Source of the DNA: Cordilura impudica
Lineage: Eukaryota > Arthropoda > Insecta > Diptera > Scathophagidae
Assembly: GCA_963682025.1 (NCBI GenBank)
Contig: OY821518.1
Location: 225,413,070 to 225,477,069 of the forward strand
Direction of reading: 5' to 3'
Length of the DNA: 64,000 nucleotides
Part shown: one piece after another, positions 42,119 through 53,244 of the stretch
Position numbering within the stretch: position 1 is the stretch's first letter
Layout: every line of letters begins with the position of its first letter
The notes under the pieces: generated by a model
What the model saw: only the letters and a program-made list of their open reading frames with translations
Database searches by the model: none
What the model was told of the DNA's origin: nothing
Translations under genes and position numbers: made by a program

Positions 42119-44302
42119 TAGAAAAATAGAATAGCATAGCAAGGCTCCTAAAGGTTTCTTAAGGGTTGTAAGGTTTTAAAAGTTAAAAAAAGTCGTATTT
42201 TCATAATTCTTTTTTGAAGATATGTATAATGTTGGATTATTTATTTCATATATACGTTATAGCATAAAATTTGAAAATCTTTGAAAAAAATTTCAATTCA
42301 AAATTTTAATAAATAAGTCCGTGACAGGGAATCTAGGGAGGCGTTGTTGTTTTGCGGTGAACATCATAACTCGTTACCGGATCATGTGAAATAAAAAAAT
42401 CGAAACGCGTTTCAAAGGTGCCATTTTTTTTTTTTTGTAGCATTTTGAAGTGAAAACGATTTTTGCTATACAATTTCGGGAATTTGTTGTTAAAAAATGG
42501 GAAAGAAAATGGAATTAAAAGAACCCTTCGTGGTTACCTGATGATTTATGTGTCGATATAGTGTCTAAAATTACAAAAGACTCGGTCAAGTAGATTTTGA
42601 GTTATGATTTTGACGGACTTCGAATTTATATACTATGATTTATATACTATATACCGTATGAGGCCGGTCGCTGGAAACGCTGTATCTTCTTAAGTTTTGC
42701 TCTGATTTACTTAAAATTTTGACACAACACTCTCGATATGTTGTGCATTCAGAAAGAGAAACGGAAAAAAAGGTTTTAAAACCTAACACCCCTTAAGGAA
42801 GTGCAAAACCAATACACCTACAAAAAAGAGAAAACAATATTTCATTTTTTCCAGTTATCTATAAATCCAAAAAAAAAAATAAAAAAAATAAGGGCGTATT
42901 AGTTTAACTTAAAAAACAAAATTATTATTCCAAATCGCCCTTAATTCTTCTATGATAATTTCAATAAATTATTTAAATTAAAATCTTAAATATACCTACA
43001 TATTTACGTAATTTATGTTTGTCTAAATTTTTTGAAAGCAAATTATGCAAAAATTAATATTATGAGTGAAAAAAAATTATTTTCCCACCTCTGTTCTGAA
43101 ATTACAATGTAATTTAATTATGCAAAGTTACAATAATTTAAATTTTAAACTTAATATTGCACTATTTTTTCAAGGGCTTTTCTATACAGAGCTATAAACG
43201 AAATCATACGTTGGACCACAACAAAATCCTTTTTTCTCTAATATTTATCAAAAAATCATACTCTATGGTAAGTGCTGGCCATCAGAGAACCTGAGCGAAA
43301 GCACTCTTACCAATACAAAACAATTTTGAGATGAAAAACAAAACAGACAAGCGGAAAAGTTTAGTTCGATAAAAGAAGTATGTATGCATATCGGACGACG
43401 ATAAATGAGGAAAATAAAAATGTTTAAAATTTCCTTCATTACTCTTTTTTGCAGAATTTTTTCATTGACCAACAATGGGAATTTAAAGAAGAATTTGAAT
43501 AGATATTAGTTTTTTGATGCATTTTTTGCGTTCATCTTATTCCATATGTAACACGAAATCTGCATATGTAGTGCTATTGTCGTTAGCAGTGCTGCTAATT
43601 TTGACAACTTTATTTTCGACGATTTTTCAATTTGTTAAAATGATTTGTTAAATTTGTTAAAATGATGATTGAAGATTTTAAATTTTCAGTAGTATAAAAA
43701 TTGGGATTTCAAGGGTTAACAATTAATGCGTTGTTTATCGAAAATTGATAGTTTTTGTTCAGCGCAAATGTAAATTACAAAATATGTATAGATCTAATTC
43801 TGGGTCAAGTTGGTTCAAAACGGAAATACCTTGAATAGCATCTCCATTTAAGACTTAATTTTTAATTACGGCTATACTTTAAACCTATATTATATGTTTC
43901 AGCTATAGATAGATGTCAATAAAATTATTTAGTTGATTGCTGTGTTAAATGTTTTTCGTTGAAATTTCACCACTAATACATTTTTATATATAGAAATAAC
44001 CAATGCTATAATAATATTCGTAATATGAATGATATAAATAAATTTTATTGTTTCCTTTTGTAATATTTTTTCGAGTTTTATAAGCGGTAAAAATTTCTTG
44101 TCAATTTCTTGTTTTAAAAATGACAATTTTGGCGATTTAGTTTCCAAAATTGTAGATTTTCAGAAGATTTTATTAGCAGCACTAGTCGGTAACAAAGAAG
44201 AGAGAAAATTGTGTATGGGTTTGTATAAAATGAGAGAGATTAAATTTTGTTTGTGTATTTCACATAGCTTTGTATGGAGTGCTATGTGTGTGTATTATTT
44301 CA
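42119..44302. other. AT-rich non-coding stretch
   Basis: No supported gene. Short minus-strand frames near 43263 and 43929 lack family signatures. Confidence 0.4.
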
Positions 44303-44362
44303 GCGTTACAGAATCAGTCAGTCAGTCAGTGAGTCAGGGATCAGCGTAAATATATATAAGAT
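44303..44362. repeat. Short repeat shared with the helicase fragment
   Basis: GCGTTACAGAATCAGTCAGT leads into GAGTCAGGGATCAGCGTAAA, which matches 41203-41260. It is probably the 3' end of the same Helitron-type element. Confidence 0.55.
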
Positions 44363-44418
44363 TATTTTGTTTTGGCATTTTTTTATGTTGTTGTACAATT
44401 ATTATGTTCAACCACTAA

Positions 44419-44918
44419 AGGTGTGTTTACACTATGTGTATTTTCCATATGTAAATTCAGTTTTACGATCCATACGTAATTCCGTGTGTGTGTCAAAATT
44501 GCCGTTTTACATACGATTCATAATTTTTGCGTTCAAACGTACATATGTATTTCCGTATGACATAACCTCTAAATGTAAACAACAGCTGATTTAATTTGTG
44601 AATTTACAAAAAATTATTGTTAAAAATAAAGTTATTTATTTTGTATATTTTTTAATTGTTAATTAATATTAAACAATTTATTTTTCTCTCAATATTAATC
44701 TTTATAATTTACTCTGTTTTTCTTTCGCCACAAGCAGTGTTGTATTTTCATAGTTTATCTTGCCAAAATAGAACTTGCTCTATTTGAAAAATTTACATAT
44801 GTCTTGCAAAATGTGTTGTACATAAACAATGTTTGAAAGGGTTCACACTATGTGTACAAATTACACGTGCTAAAAAAATAAGAAAAACACGAGCAAAACA
44901 CGTAGTGTGAACGCAGCT
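44419..44918. mobile_element. Harbinger-like MITE, family 3 (TSD TAA)
   Basis: The ends AGGTGTGTTTACACTATGTG and, inverted, AGCTGCGTTCACACTACGTG match at about 16-17 of 20 positions. TAA flanks both ends (44416-44418, 44919-44921). Subterminal ATACGTAA/ACATATG-type repeats are present. It is non-coding. Confidence 0.72.
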
Positions 44919-44935
44919 TAAGCTGTTACAACAAA

Positions 44936-45272
44936 CACACTGGGTTTTATGTTTTTTTTAGAGATATCTACATATTTTTGCTCGTATCAAATCACAGTGA
45001 TGCCCGATGTAGCCCATTTTCAATACCAACCTGCTGGGAATTATGGCAAATGATATCTTTGTAATCTTATCTAGGGCGATGGCTTTTTTTGTGAATGAGC
45101 GTGATTTCAACAGAAAGACGGACAGACGGACATCGCTATTTCGACTCGAGCTGGGATAAGGATCAAGAATATATATAATTTATGGGGTCGGAAATTAGTT
45201 TTTCGATGCGTTACAAACGGAATGACAAACCTATATATACCCTCTGCCACTGACGTGTGGAGGGTATAAAAA
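44936..45272 (-). mobile_element. DINE-like family B, partial copy
   Basis: The right end inverted reads TATACCCTCCACACGTCAGT. The interior holds GACGGACAGACGGACATCGC and TTTCGATGCGTTACAAACGG. The 3' hairpin end is missing. Confidence 0.75.
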
Positions 45273-45437
45273 AGAAAAACGTGTGATAGCATAGACTGAA
45301 ATCATTGATTGATTGACTTTGTTATTGCGTACACCCTGACAATGAATTTTTGACATTATTCATCTATAATAAAGCTTGTAAACGAAAAATTTTTACACAT
45401 TATTTTATTTGTCACTTTAAAGCTAATAATAGTAACA

Positions 45438-45925
45438 ACAAGAGTGTTAAACTCAGCTATGCCGAATTTTTAATACCCTTCACCTGGGTTTTACGTTTAC
45501 ATTAATACCTAGAGTCATTGCATAATTTATAAAAAAATTTTAACAAAATATTTGAAAAAGTAAATAATTAAATAAAATTAATACTTAATTAATTTTGTTA
45601 AAGGTTACTCCGTATTTTAGGTCATATTTAGCCGTAATGATGCCCAATTAGCCCCATTTTAAACACAAACCTGCTCGAAGTAAACACAAGCAATAATATC
45701 CTAACTTTATACAGGTAAATTGTATATTTTGTAAATGAGAGTGATTTAAACAGATAGACAGACAGACGGACAGACGAACGTGGCTATATCGACTCAAGCT
45801 GTTATAAGCATCAATAATATATGTACTTTATGCAATGCATCTTTCGATGCGTTGCAAATGGAATGGCAAACTGATATATATATGTATATATACGCACTGC
45901 ATAGTGGTGTGAATGGTATAACAAT
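45438..45925 (-). mobile_element. DINE-like family B copy
   Basis: The left end AACAAGAGTGTTAAACTCAG with GCCGAATTTTT is the 3' hairpin end. The interior has GACAGACAGACGGACAGACG and ATCGACTCAAGCTG. The right end is CATAGTGGTGTGAATGGTAT. Confidence 0.75.
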
Positions 45926-45979
45926 ACAGATTGCGTCATCTTTTATGTCGTTATATGAATATTGAATAACACAAAAAAC

Positions 45980-47251
45980 CCAGTTAGAAAATTATAGCCA
46001 GTCTATATCGACTATGCCATCCCTATACCATGCGTTTGGAGTATTGGGGTTATAGCATGTTCAGACGGCATAATGAACCAACCACTTGATTCGCTCTCTG
46101 AATCACGATTGTGTACCTTGATGTTCAGACGAGTGCTCTTGCTTCATTTTGACGTTTATTTTTTTTGTGCACTATTTAAGTTTTTCCATTTTTATTTGAA
46201 TGTATATAGCTATATGTAAATATAGACTTTTTATTTGTTAATTGTTTCTATTTATTTTATTGCACACACGAATTTTTTGTTTCTTCTTTACTTATATATA
46301 TTTGACACCTAGTTCAGATAAACTAGCGATAATTTTTTATCAAAATTGGAGATGACAGTACATTTTTCGTGGTTCGTAACTGTTTAGATTCAAAATTAGC
46401 CAAGTTGGTTCGCTCTCAAAATTTTGTATGACGAATTATGTAGGTTCAATCATGATAGAGGAGCGAACGTTGAATGAGAGAGCGAACCTCGAATCTTGGT
46501 GTCCATCTGAACATAGCATTAGGTCCAACTAATTGGGCATAGAAAAGAAGCAAAAACCAAATCTGAATGAAATTATTATTAATTTTTGCGTGCAGACCTG
46601 AAAAAAATAATATCGGATGGTATATTTATATAGGGACTTGGTCGAAAAGTATACAGCTTCTGACCACATTTGGTAAAGTCACTTATTTTTTGCAAAAACA
46701 TGTACAAACCAAATTTGAGGAAAATCTATGCAATATTTTTTTTTTTTTGATAGGTTTGAGTGAAGACCGGAAAGCAGGGGCTATGAGTAAGAATTATCCT
46801 GTAGGGTTTAGTTTTGGAATACTGATTAATGGATGTAATGAACACACACAAACCTAATTGGACCGAGATCTATATGATAGTTTGGATTTCATGCCAATTT
46901 AAGTCGATCTCATAGGGGTAATTTATATGGGGTCCAGGTCTGAACATGCGCTGCTCTTCACCACTTTGAATAGCATTCGTCTTGTCGCCGATAGAAGCTT
47001 TTACACCAAATTTCATCAAAATGTATTCATATTTGTGATCTGTAGTTTGATTACATATTTACATGTACACATAGACGGAAAGACAGATGCTCTGACGGAC
47101 CGACGGATATCGTTAACCCGATTCAGAAAGTGATTCTGAATTGATCGGTATAATAAAAGATGGTTCAAAGTCAATTATTTTTAATAGTAATAAATATCAG
47201 CACAAAGTCATTTTACCCTAACCGCAAAGTGGTATGGGGTATAACAACCGA
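45980..47251 (-). mobile_element. DINE-like family A copy carrying a MITE
   Basis: The 5' end is at 47251 (inverted TTATACCCCATACCACTTTG) and the 3' end is near 45980. It is interrupted at 46053-46518 by a Harbinger-like MITE. A short duplication of ACCAAATTTGG type segments is conserved with the other copies. Confidence 0.82.
46053..46518. mobile_element. Harbinger-like MITE, family 2, copy 2 (TSD TTA)
   Basis: The ends TAGCATGTTCAGACGG and, inverted, TGCTATGTTCAGATGG are flanked by TTA at 46050-46052 and 46519-46521. The uninterrupted DINE-like copy at 32910 shows GGTGTTAGGTCC at the same point, confirming the target. Orientation is reversed relative to 24469-24945. Confidence 0.88.
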
Positions 47252-47339
47252 TTTCCATATGTGTGATAATTTTATTTAACTTGGACCTTTTTGATTCATT
47301 TGGACTACGTTTTAAATAAAACATCAAGCAAATGGCCCT

Positions 47340-47760
47340 CTCTATTGGTCATGGCAAATCATGCCATTTTTTTTTGCATTTTCCACCATCGCGCAGTATA
47401 GCGATGGTCTGCTTTTCGGCTTACATCTTGCCTTTCCTCATGAAAAAACGTCCGGAGGGATCAGATCTGGAGATCTTGGTGTGCAGTCATTGTTGGTCTT
47501 TCTTGACATTGTTTGACTGCATTGTTTAATTTGCAGTGTGACATGATGCACCATCTAGTTGAAACCAGTAACCGTCTAGATATTTTGCACGCATTTTCAA
47601 CCAGACAACATCCACCGATATCGTTGCCAATCGATAGTTTCGCATTCTCTGAAAAACAATGACCCAATGGTCGTTTCGGATTTGAAACCCATTTCCCCTC
47701 ATCCGATGGATCTGAAACTTTGTCCATACACTTGCTGTGAAAAAAAGATTAACTTTGACT
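47340..47760 (-). pseudogene. Tc1/mariner-superfamily transposase fragment
   Basis: The minus strand gives SDEGKWVSN, then NAKLSIGNDI, and, in a second frame, QLDGASCHTAN (usually QQDGATCHTA, holding the second catalytic Asp) and SRSDPSGRFFM. The order and motifs fit the same transposase class as the fragment at 20640-20930. There is no intact frame and no ends were found. Confidence 0.5.
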
Positions 47761-48140
47761 TATGCCGTTTTCTTTTCTGACAAAAAATGTCGCCCTTTTT
47801 TTGCCCTTTTTTTGAAAAGTGTATTTTTTTATATATTCTGAATAAAGAGCAACCTTATATTATATATCAATCAAAAGATCTCAAAGTCAGGCACAGTCAC
47901 GCATGGCCACTCACAGTCACGTATAGATTTAAAACGGATTTCCCCTCATACAATCACTTTGAAACTTGGTCGATATACTTGCTGTAGAGAAAGATTAACT
48001 TCGAATTAGTCAGACACAGTCATTTAAAACCCATTTTTCCTTATCTGATCGATCTGAGACTTGTTCGATAGACTTGCTGTGAAAAAAGATTAGCTTGGAC
48101 ATAGTCATGCACATTTACGCATAGTCACGCACAGCTTTAT
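47690..48140. repeat. Diverged tandem repeat with about 100-bp units
   Basis: Three units share TTTGAAAC/TTTAAAAC, TTCCCCTCAT, GAAACTTGGTCGATA, ACTTGCTGTGAAAAAAGATT and AACTT. They lie at about 47690-47760, 47925-48010 and 48020-48110, with CAGTCACGCATAGTCACGC spacers between. Confidence 0.65.
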
Positions 48141-48206
48141 TTTTATGGGTTAGATTATTTCTATAGTTAACAATTTTTCTTGATTTAGATATGTAAGTTT
48201 TGGATT

Positions 48207-48239
48207 TTTGACCGCCTTCTCGTGAAATGGTCCACTGTG
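48207..48239. repeat. Orphan Transib right end
   Basis: ACCGCCTTCTCGTGAAATGG and TCCACTGTG match the last 30-35 bp of the Transib ending at 16244, with the heptamer CACTGTG at 48233-48239. It is followed by AGGCG, a plausible target pentamer. No left partner end was found. Confidence 0.7.
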
Positions 48240-48480
48240 AGGCGCACTCAAATTACTCTGCACCTCATATAGCTCAACTGTTTGGGCCGGGGTTATTTCA
48301 GAATATTCGTCTTGAATTTTCCCATCGATTCCTCTTTTGGGATTTTTGATTTCGGTTAAATTTTTTCTGGTATTTGCCTCCAAAGCTTGGTTTTTACGAA
48401 AAAAAAAAAGTTTTAACACATAAGTGACATACATATTTGCAAGAATGCTCTTTTTTTTCTTTTAATTTTTCCCAAAAACG
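48240..48480 (-). repeat. Inverted-repeat arm (left), protein-like
   Basis: On the minus strand it reads AEITPAQTVELYEVQ-like sequence, preceded by KNLTEIKNPK. The same sequence, inverted, is at 50935-51172. The unit is diverged but alignable over about 230 bp. The family is unknown. Confidence 0.65.
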
Positions 48481-48538
48481 GCCATTACGTTCAAAAACTT
48501 ATCGTTAAGAACTTATCGTGGAAAATTATGCACTTTTG

Positions 48539-48775
48539 AAATAAAATTTGTTAAATAAAAAGTGTTCTGAATCATTCATGGAATACTCACAAACTTTTTT
48601 TTTTTTTGAAATTTTGACATATTTTTTGACATTTGAAAAAAAAAATTTTTTTTCTTTTGAAAGAAAATTTGTTAAACAAAAAGTGTTCTGAATCATTCAT
48701 AGAATACCCACAAACTTTTTTTTTTGAATTTTTGACATATTTTTTGACATATGAAAAAAATTTTTTTTTAATATA
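48539..48775 (+). repeat. Tandem duplication, two units of about 119 bp
   Basis: AAAATTTGTTAAATAAAAAG, then GTGTTCTGAATCATTCATGG, recurs about 119 bp later, each followed by CACAAAC, a T-run and GACATATTTTTTGACAT. Confidence 0.9.
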
Positions 48776-48849
48776 TGCAAAAATTCACGTAATGATCAGC
48801 GCGGCATGTATGAGGCAATCAGAAACTTGGTGAATGTTAAACCTTAAAT

Positions 48850-50425
48850 ACCCCCCATAAAGGCCCAATATCGCAATATCCTAACAACCGATAATGAACA
48901 ATTAAATCATTGGAAAAAATTCTTTGAAGACCCTGATGAATTAATGGAAGCAAGTGTACAAAACCCTAAGAGCGAAATGCGACTAAACCCTTGCAGAACC
49001 AGTTCAATTCAACCCCCATCAAACGAGGAAATTCGGGCTGCGAGACGATGAATAACAAAAGTGCCGGTTCGGATTATATAGCGGGAATATTGGTCAAAAT
49101 TGGCTCTGACATTATTGCACCCATTTTGCAGCCGGTCTTTGTTCAGATCTGGACAGACAGCACTACTCCGGTTGACTGGAAGGAAGGCGTAATAATAAGA
49201 ATCCCAAAAAAGGGAGATTTAAGCGACTGTAGGAACTGGAGGGAAATTACGCTCCTCAACACCGTTTTAAAGATTCTAGCATTTATAATCTTTGATTGTA
49301 TATCACCTACCCTCAATGCAAGCTTAAAGCAAGAACAAAATGGATTCAGAACAAATAGATCTTGTGTGGATCATATTAACACTCTACATATAATTATAGA
49401 GTAGTCCGTAGAATGGCGTTCCCCTCTGTATTTACTGTTTGTAGATTTTGAGCGTGCGTTCGATACTATTAGAAGGGACGCAATATGGGAAAAAGGGGTA
49501 CCAAAGAAAATAATTGATTTAATCCGCGAACTATATGCTAACGCTGAATGCACTGTTCGGTTCAAAGGAAAACGTACTGAGAAATTTCCCATACAAAGGG
49601 GTGTCCCCACTACTGTTTATTGTCGTGCTTGATAGCGTCCTCGCTATAACCAATGCTGAAGTCCCCGATGGCATTTAATGGCGGCCACACCAAAAACTCA
49701 GCGACTTGGATTATGCTGACGACATCTGTTTCTGGAAAAGCTCATTGTGAATGCTGATGAAGTTGGATTACGTGTAAATGTTAAGAAAACTAAGCTTATT
49801 CGAATTGAGACTAAAATCCAGACAGCGCTCAACGTTCAATGGACGGCGTTCAAACTATAATAGAAGACGTACAACAGTTCCGTTATCTCGGTAGTGTAGT
49901 ATCGATAGATGGGGGAGCGAATATTGATGTCACGTCACGAATAAACAAAGCCCGTAACGCATACTATAAACTAAAAAAAGTTTGGTCGACTCGTAATATA
50001 ACACAGCGAACTAAGCTAAGAATATTCAACACCAGTGTGAAATCTGTCCTTTTATACGGCTCTGAAACCTGGAAAATCACGGACGTTATATGCAGAAAAC
50101 TTCAGGTATTCATCAATAAATGCCTGCGACGTATATGCAGAATATTTTGGCCCTATACTATATCCATTGAAGACCTACTAACAATGACAAATAATGAATC
50201 AGTAGCTATTGAAATAAAACGCCGAAAGTGGCGCTGTATAGGTCATACGCTATACAGCGTATGGAACCCGCAGGGCACGAGACGGCGAGGAAGGCCCAAA
50301 AGTACGTGGATGAGATCTATTCATGCTGAATACAGATCCAGAGGAACAGGGCAGCAGATTAAACGGACAGCACAAGACAGACGACAATGGACTGATTTTG
50401 TTTCCGCCCTATGCTCCGACTAGGA
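48850..50425 (+). pseudogene. RTE-like LINE reverse transcriptase, frameshifted
   Basis: Upstream sequence gives ILTTDNEQLNHWKKFFEDPD. The frame at 48991-49404 has SAGSDYIAGILVKIG, WKEGVIIRIPKKGDLSDCRN and QNGFRTNRSCVDHI. Next, shifted, is LLFVDFERAFDTI (box A, catalytic Asp), then LDYADDI-like box C near 49708. The last frame, 49839-50423, encodes the thumb and tail (FRYLGSVVSIDGG, LLYGSETWKI, RRRGRPKSTW, DRRQWTDFVSALCSD). The endonuclease is missing. It would reverse-transcribe its own RNA, but at least three frameshifts and an in-frame TAG after HIIIE rule that out. The clade call rests on the tail motif and is tentative. Confidence 0.85.
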
Positions 50426-50934
50426 GTTTTAAGTATTTTTCATATATGTAGGTATATTGTATTTAATTGTATTTATTACATATCGCACCTGTACCTCTAA
50501 AGTAAGTCAACTCAAAACTTTTCAATTTTAATTTTTTGCAAGAAAACGATACACAGTGGTCATATCTATCCACTGTAAAAATCTTACATTGATTTTTCTA
50601 GTCTTTCGCAAAAAAAGTTGTAACCTTCTTTTTTGTTATAAGAGTAGCTTCACTAGAATTCACTAAAAAGACTTATTTTGAGTGTTACCCAAAAAACTTG
50701 TTATTTTTGACGATCACTGAAAAATCGCAAAAACAACTACTGTTGTATACTTATTATTCTCAATTCTTCACAATAAAACAACTGTTTTTAAATTTTATAG
50801 TAAATATTAAAAAAAAACCGTTTTTTGCCTTACTGAATATTTGTAAATTTTGAGTTGACTCACTTTAGAGGTACAGTTGCGATATAGTGTGTATGTTAAA
50901 TAATTATTGAAGGAATAAAAAAAAAAAAAAATTC

Positions 50935-51172
50935 TGAAAAAGAGGACAATTAAAAATTTTTCTCTACAGTTTCACGCAAATAGTAAGGCACATTTGCGCC
51001 AAAAATTATATTTTTTTTTTTCGTAAAAAACAATTTTCGGAGAGAAATTCCACAAAAAAGTGAGTCGAAATCAAAAGTTCCAAAACAGGGATCAGGGCGA
51101 ACATTAAAAAAAAACCCCTGCTCAAACAGCTGAACTATGTGAGGTGTAGGGTAATTTGAGTGGATCAGTGGC
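50935..51172 (+). repeat. Inverted-repeat arm (right)
   Basis: Inverse counterpart of 48240-48480, recognisable by CAAACAGCTGAACTATGTGA and GAGTCGAAATCAAAAGTTCC. The LINE lies between the two arms. Confidence 0.65.
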
Positions 51173-51199
51173 GAGTCACCCCACTAAGCGGTGCCTTTG

Positions 51200-52125
51200 A
51201 TTTATATTTCATAAATAGACAATTAATATGACGATTTTGTGAATGAGCGTGGTTTCCACATACATAATACATGTGCTTTATGGGGGCAAATTCATTATAC
51301 ACTATACCACCATGTGCTGCTGTTTGTAACTACCAAAAATATTTGACCTAAACCCATCTTTTATTATACCAATCGACTCAGAATCACTTTATGAGTCGAT
51401 TTAGCGATGTCCGTCCGTCCGTCCGTCCGTATGTGTATCCATGTAAACCTTGTAATCAACCTACAGGTCGCAAATATGAATATATTTTGATGAAATTTGG
51501 TATATCAGATTCTATCGGCCATAGGATGACCGCCGTTGAAATTGGTGCAATTCAGTCCTTGTTCAGACCTAGTCCCCTTACAAATAACCCCTATGAAATC
51601 GACATAAATTGCCATAAGATCCATCATATAGATCTCAGTCAAATTGGATTCGTATGTGCTTATTATATCCATTAATCAGTAGTCCAAAAAAATCTCTATA
51701 GGACAATTCTTAGTCATAGGCCCCATATGGAGCTGCTTCCCGTTCTTAACTTAAATCTATCAAAAAACAAAAATATTGCACAGATTTTTTTCATATTTGG
51801 TTTGTATATGTTTCTGGAAAAAATAAATGAAGTTACCAAATATGGTCTGGATCGGCCCATTTCTTGACCTAGTCCCCATATAAATATAGCTTCCGATATG
51901 AACTTTTTCATATCTGCAGCCAAAAAATGAATAACAATGCCATTCAAATTTGGTTTATGCATATTTTCTATATCCACTTAGTTGGACCGAAGACATAGGG
52001 TCCCTAAGCCATGGTATAGGGTATGGCATAGTCGGTCTAGACCGACTATAATTATCTTACTTGTTTTTCTATGCGAAAGGACATTATATATACCCTCTAC
52101 ACAGTGGTGTGGAGGATATAAAAAT
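51200..52125 (-). mobile_element. DINE-like family B copy with family A copy nested in it
   Basis: Family-B pieces are 51200-51292 (GTGAATGAGCGTGGTTTCCA, ATGTGCTTTATGGGGGCAAA) and 52068-52125 (TATATATACCCTCTACACAG). Between them lies a full family-A copy. Confidence 0.7.
51294..52067 (+). mobile_element. DINE-like family A, full copy
   Basis: It starts TTATACACTATACCACCATG, has a GTCCGTCC run near 51410-51431, ends with AGTCGGTCTAGACCGACT and TATCTTACTTGTTTTT, and interrupts a family-B element. Confidence 0.85.
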
Positions 52126-53244
52126 TAAAGTAAATGATGTGTGTTTAGTAGTTTTTCAGTACACTCTCACACAACTGCATGAAAATTTATTGCAAAAGTT
52201 ATATTTAATAATCTTAAATAATTTTAAATTATAAGTACAACTTTTAAATTAAAAATTCCATGTGTCGGTATGAGACCATATTAAATCACCATCAATTCTC
52301 TTTGTTTTGTTCCTGTGGCATAAAATAACAAGTGAATTTATTTAAATAAATTAATATACACAATTGCTTAAGATATAAACAAACACATTTAAATACCACA
52401 AAAATAGAATAGAGATAAATAAATATTTTATGTGGTTTGTCCTTCAACATCAACATCAAATGCTGTCATAAACAATAGTCTTATTGTTGATGTCATGGTA
52501 TGTGTGGCCATTTTTATTAGTTTGAGTAATACACCATTTATACTTACCTACATACATACGACTATGTCTGAATGTAATATGTGCTTATGTTGAAGTTGTC
52601 GAACAGACGTTAATACAACCGGATTTGATTTAAATCCCATCAACAAAAATTTTAGCCAACTTTTTAAACAACCCACGTACACTTTTACTATATTTTATTG
52701 GTTGGCCGTGTATTTAAGGAGTAAGGAGCAAGTTCACTACGTCATGCACTCATAAATAAATATTAAATATAACAAAACAAATTAAAGCTAACAATGAAAA
52801 GCGGCCTACCAAGGGCACGTGACGAGAACAGACTTTACTCTACCTTTAGCTTTGACTAATATAAATGCAAATGCAATTAGACAAGGAATAAATGGTTCTT
52901 CACCTATGTTGGAGCATTTAAACTAGCATTTTAATCTACTACATCTGGACTCTTTATAAATCTTGGTCGTTTACACTGGCATTTTAGACAAACTGGCATA
53001 TTCGTATTAGCAAAAACAGCTCTTAAGCTACAAAAAAAATTTTAAATTTAAGGTTTTTAAAACCATAATAGGATTAAAACTATTTTTTAAACGACTGAAA
53101 GCCAAAGAAATTTCAAAATATTTTTGAATATTTTCTAGAGATATCATATTTTTTTTGCATACTATACGCGATTGGAGCTAAAATTTGTGCATTGATCTTT
53201 TGCAAGCTGCTCATTTTCATTTTAGACCTAAAATTAAGCATTGT
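52126..53244. other. Unique-looking AT-rich sequence
   Basis: No gene or repeat recognised. Numerous TAAATA and short palindromic steps only. Confidence 0.4.

Noticed and set aside
50550..50580. Transib end at the CACAGTGG motif
   Set aside because: The heptamer is followed by a short local palindrome (CACAGTGG with CCACTGT), not by the Transib subterminal sequence or A-run, and there is no pentamer duplication.
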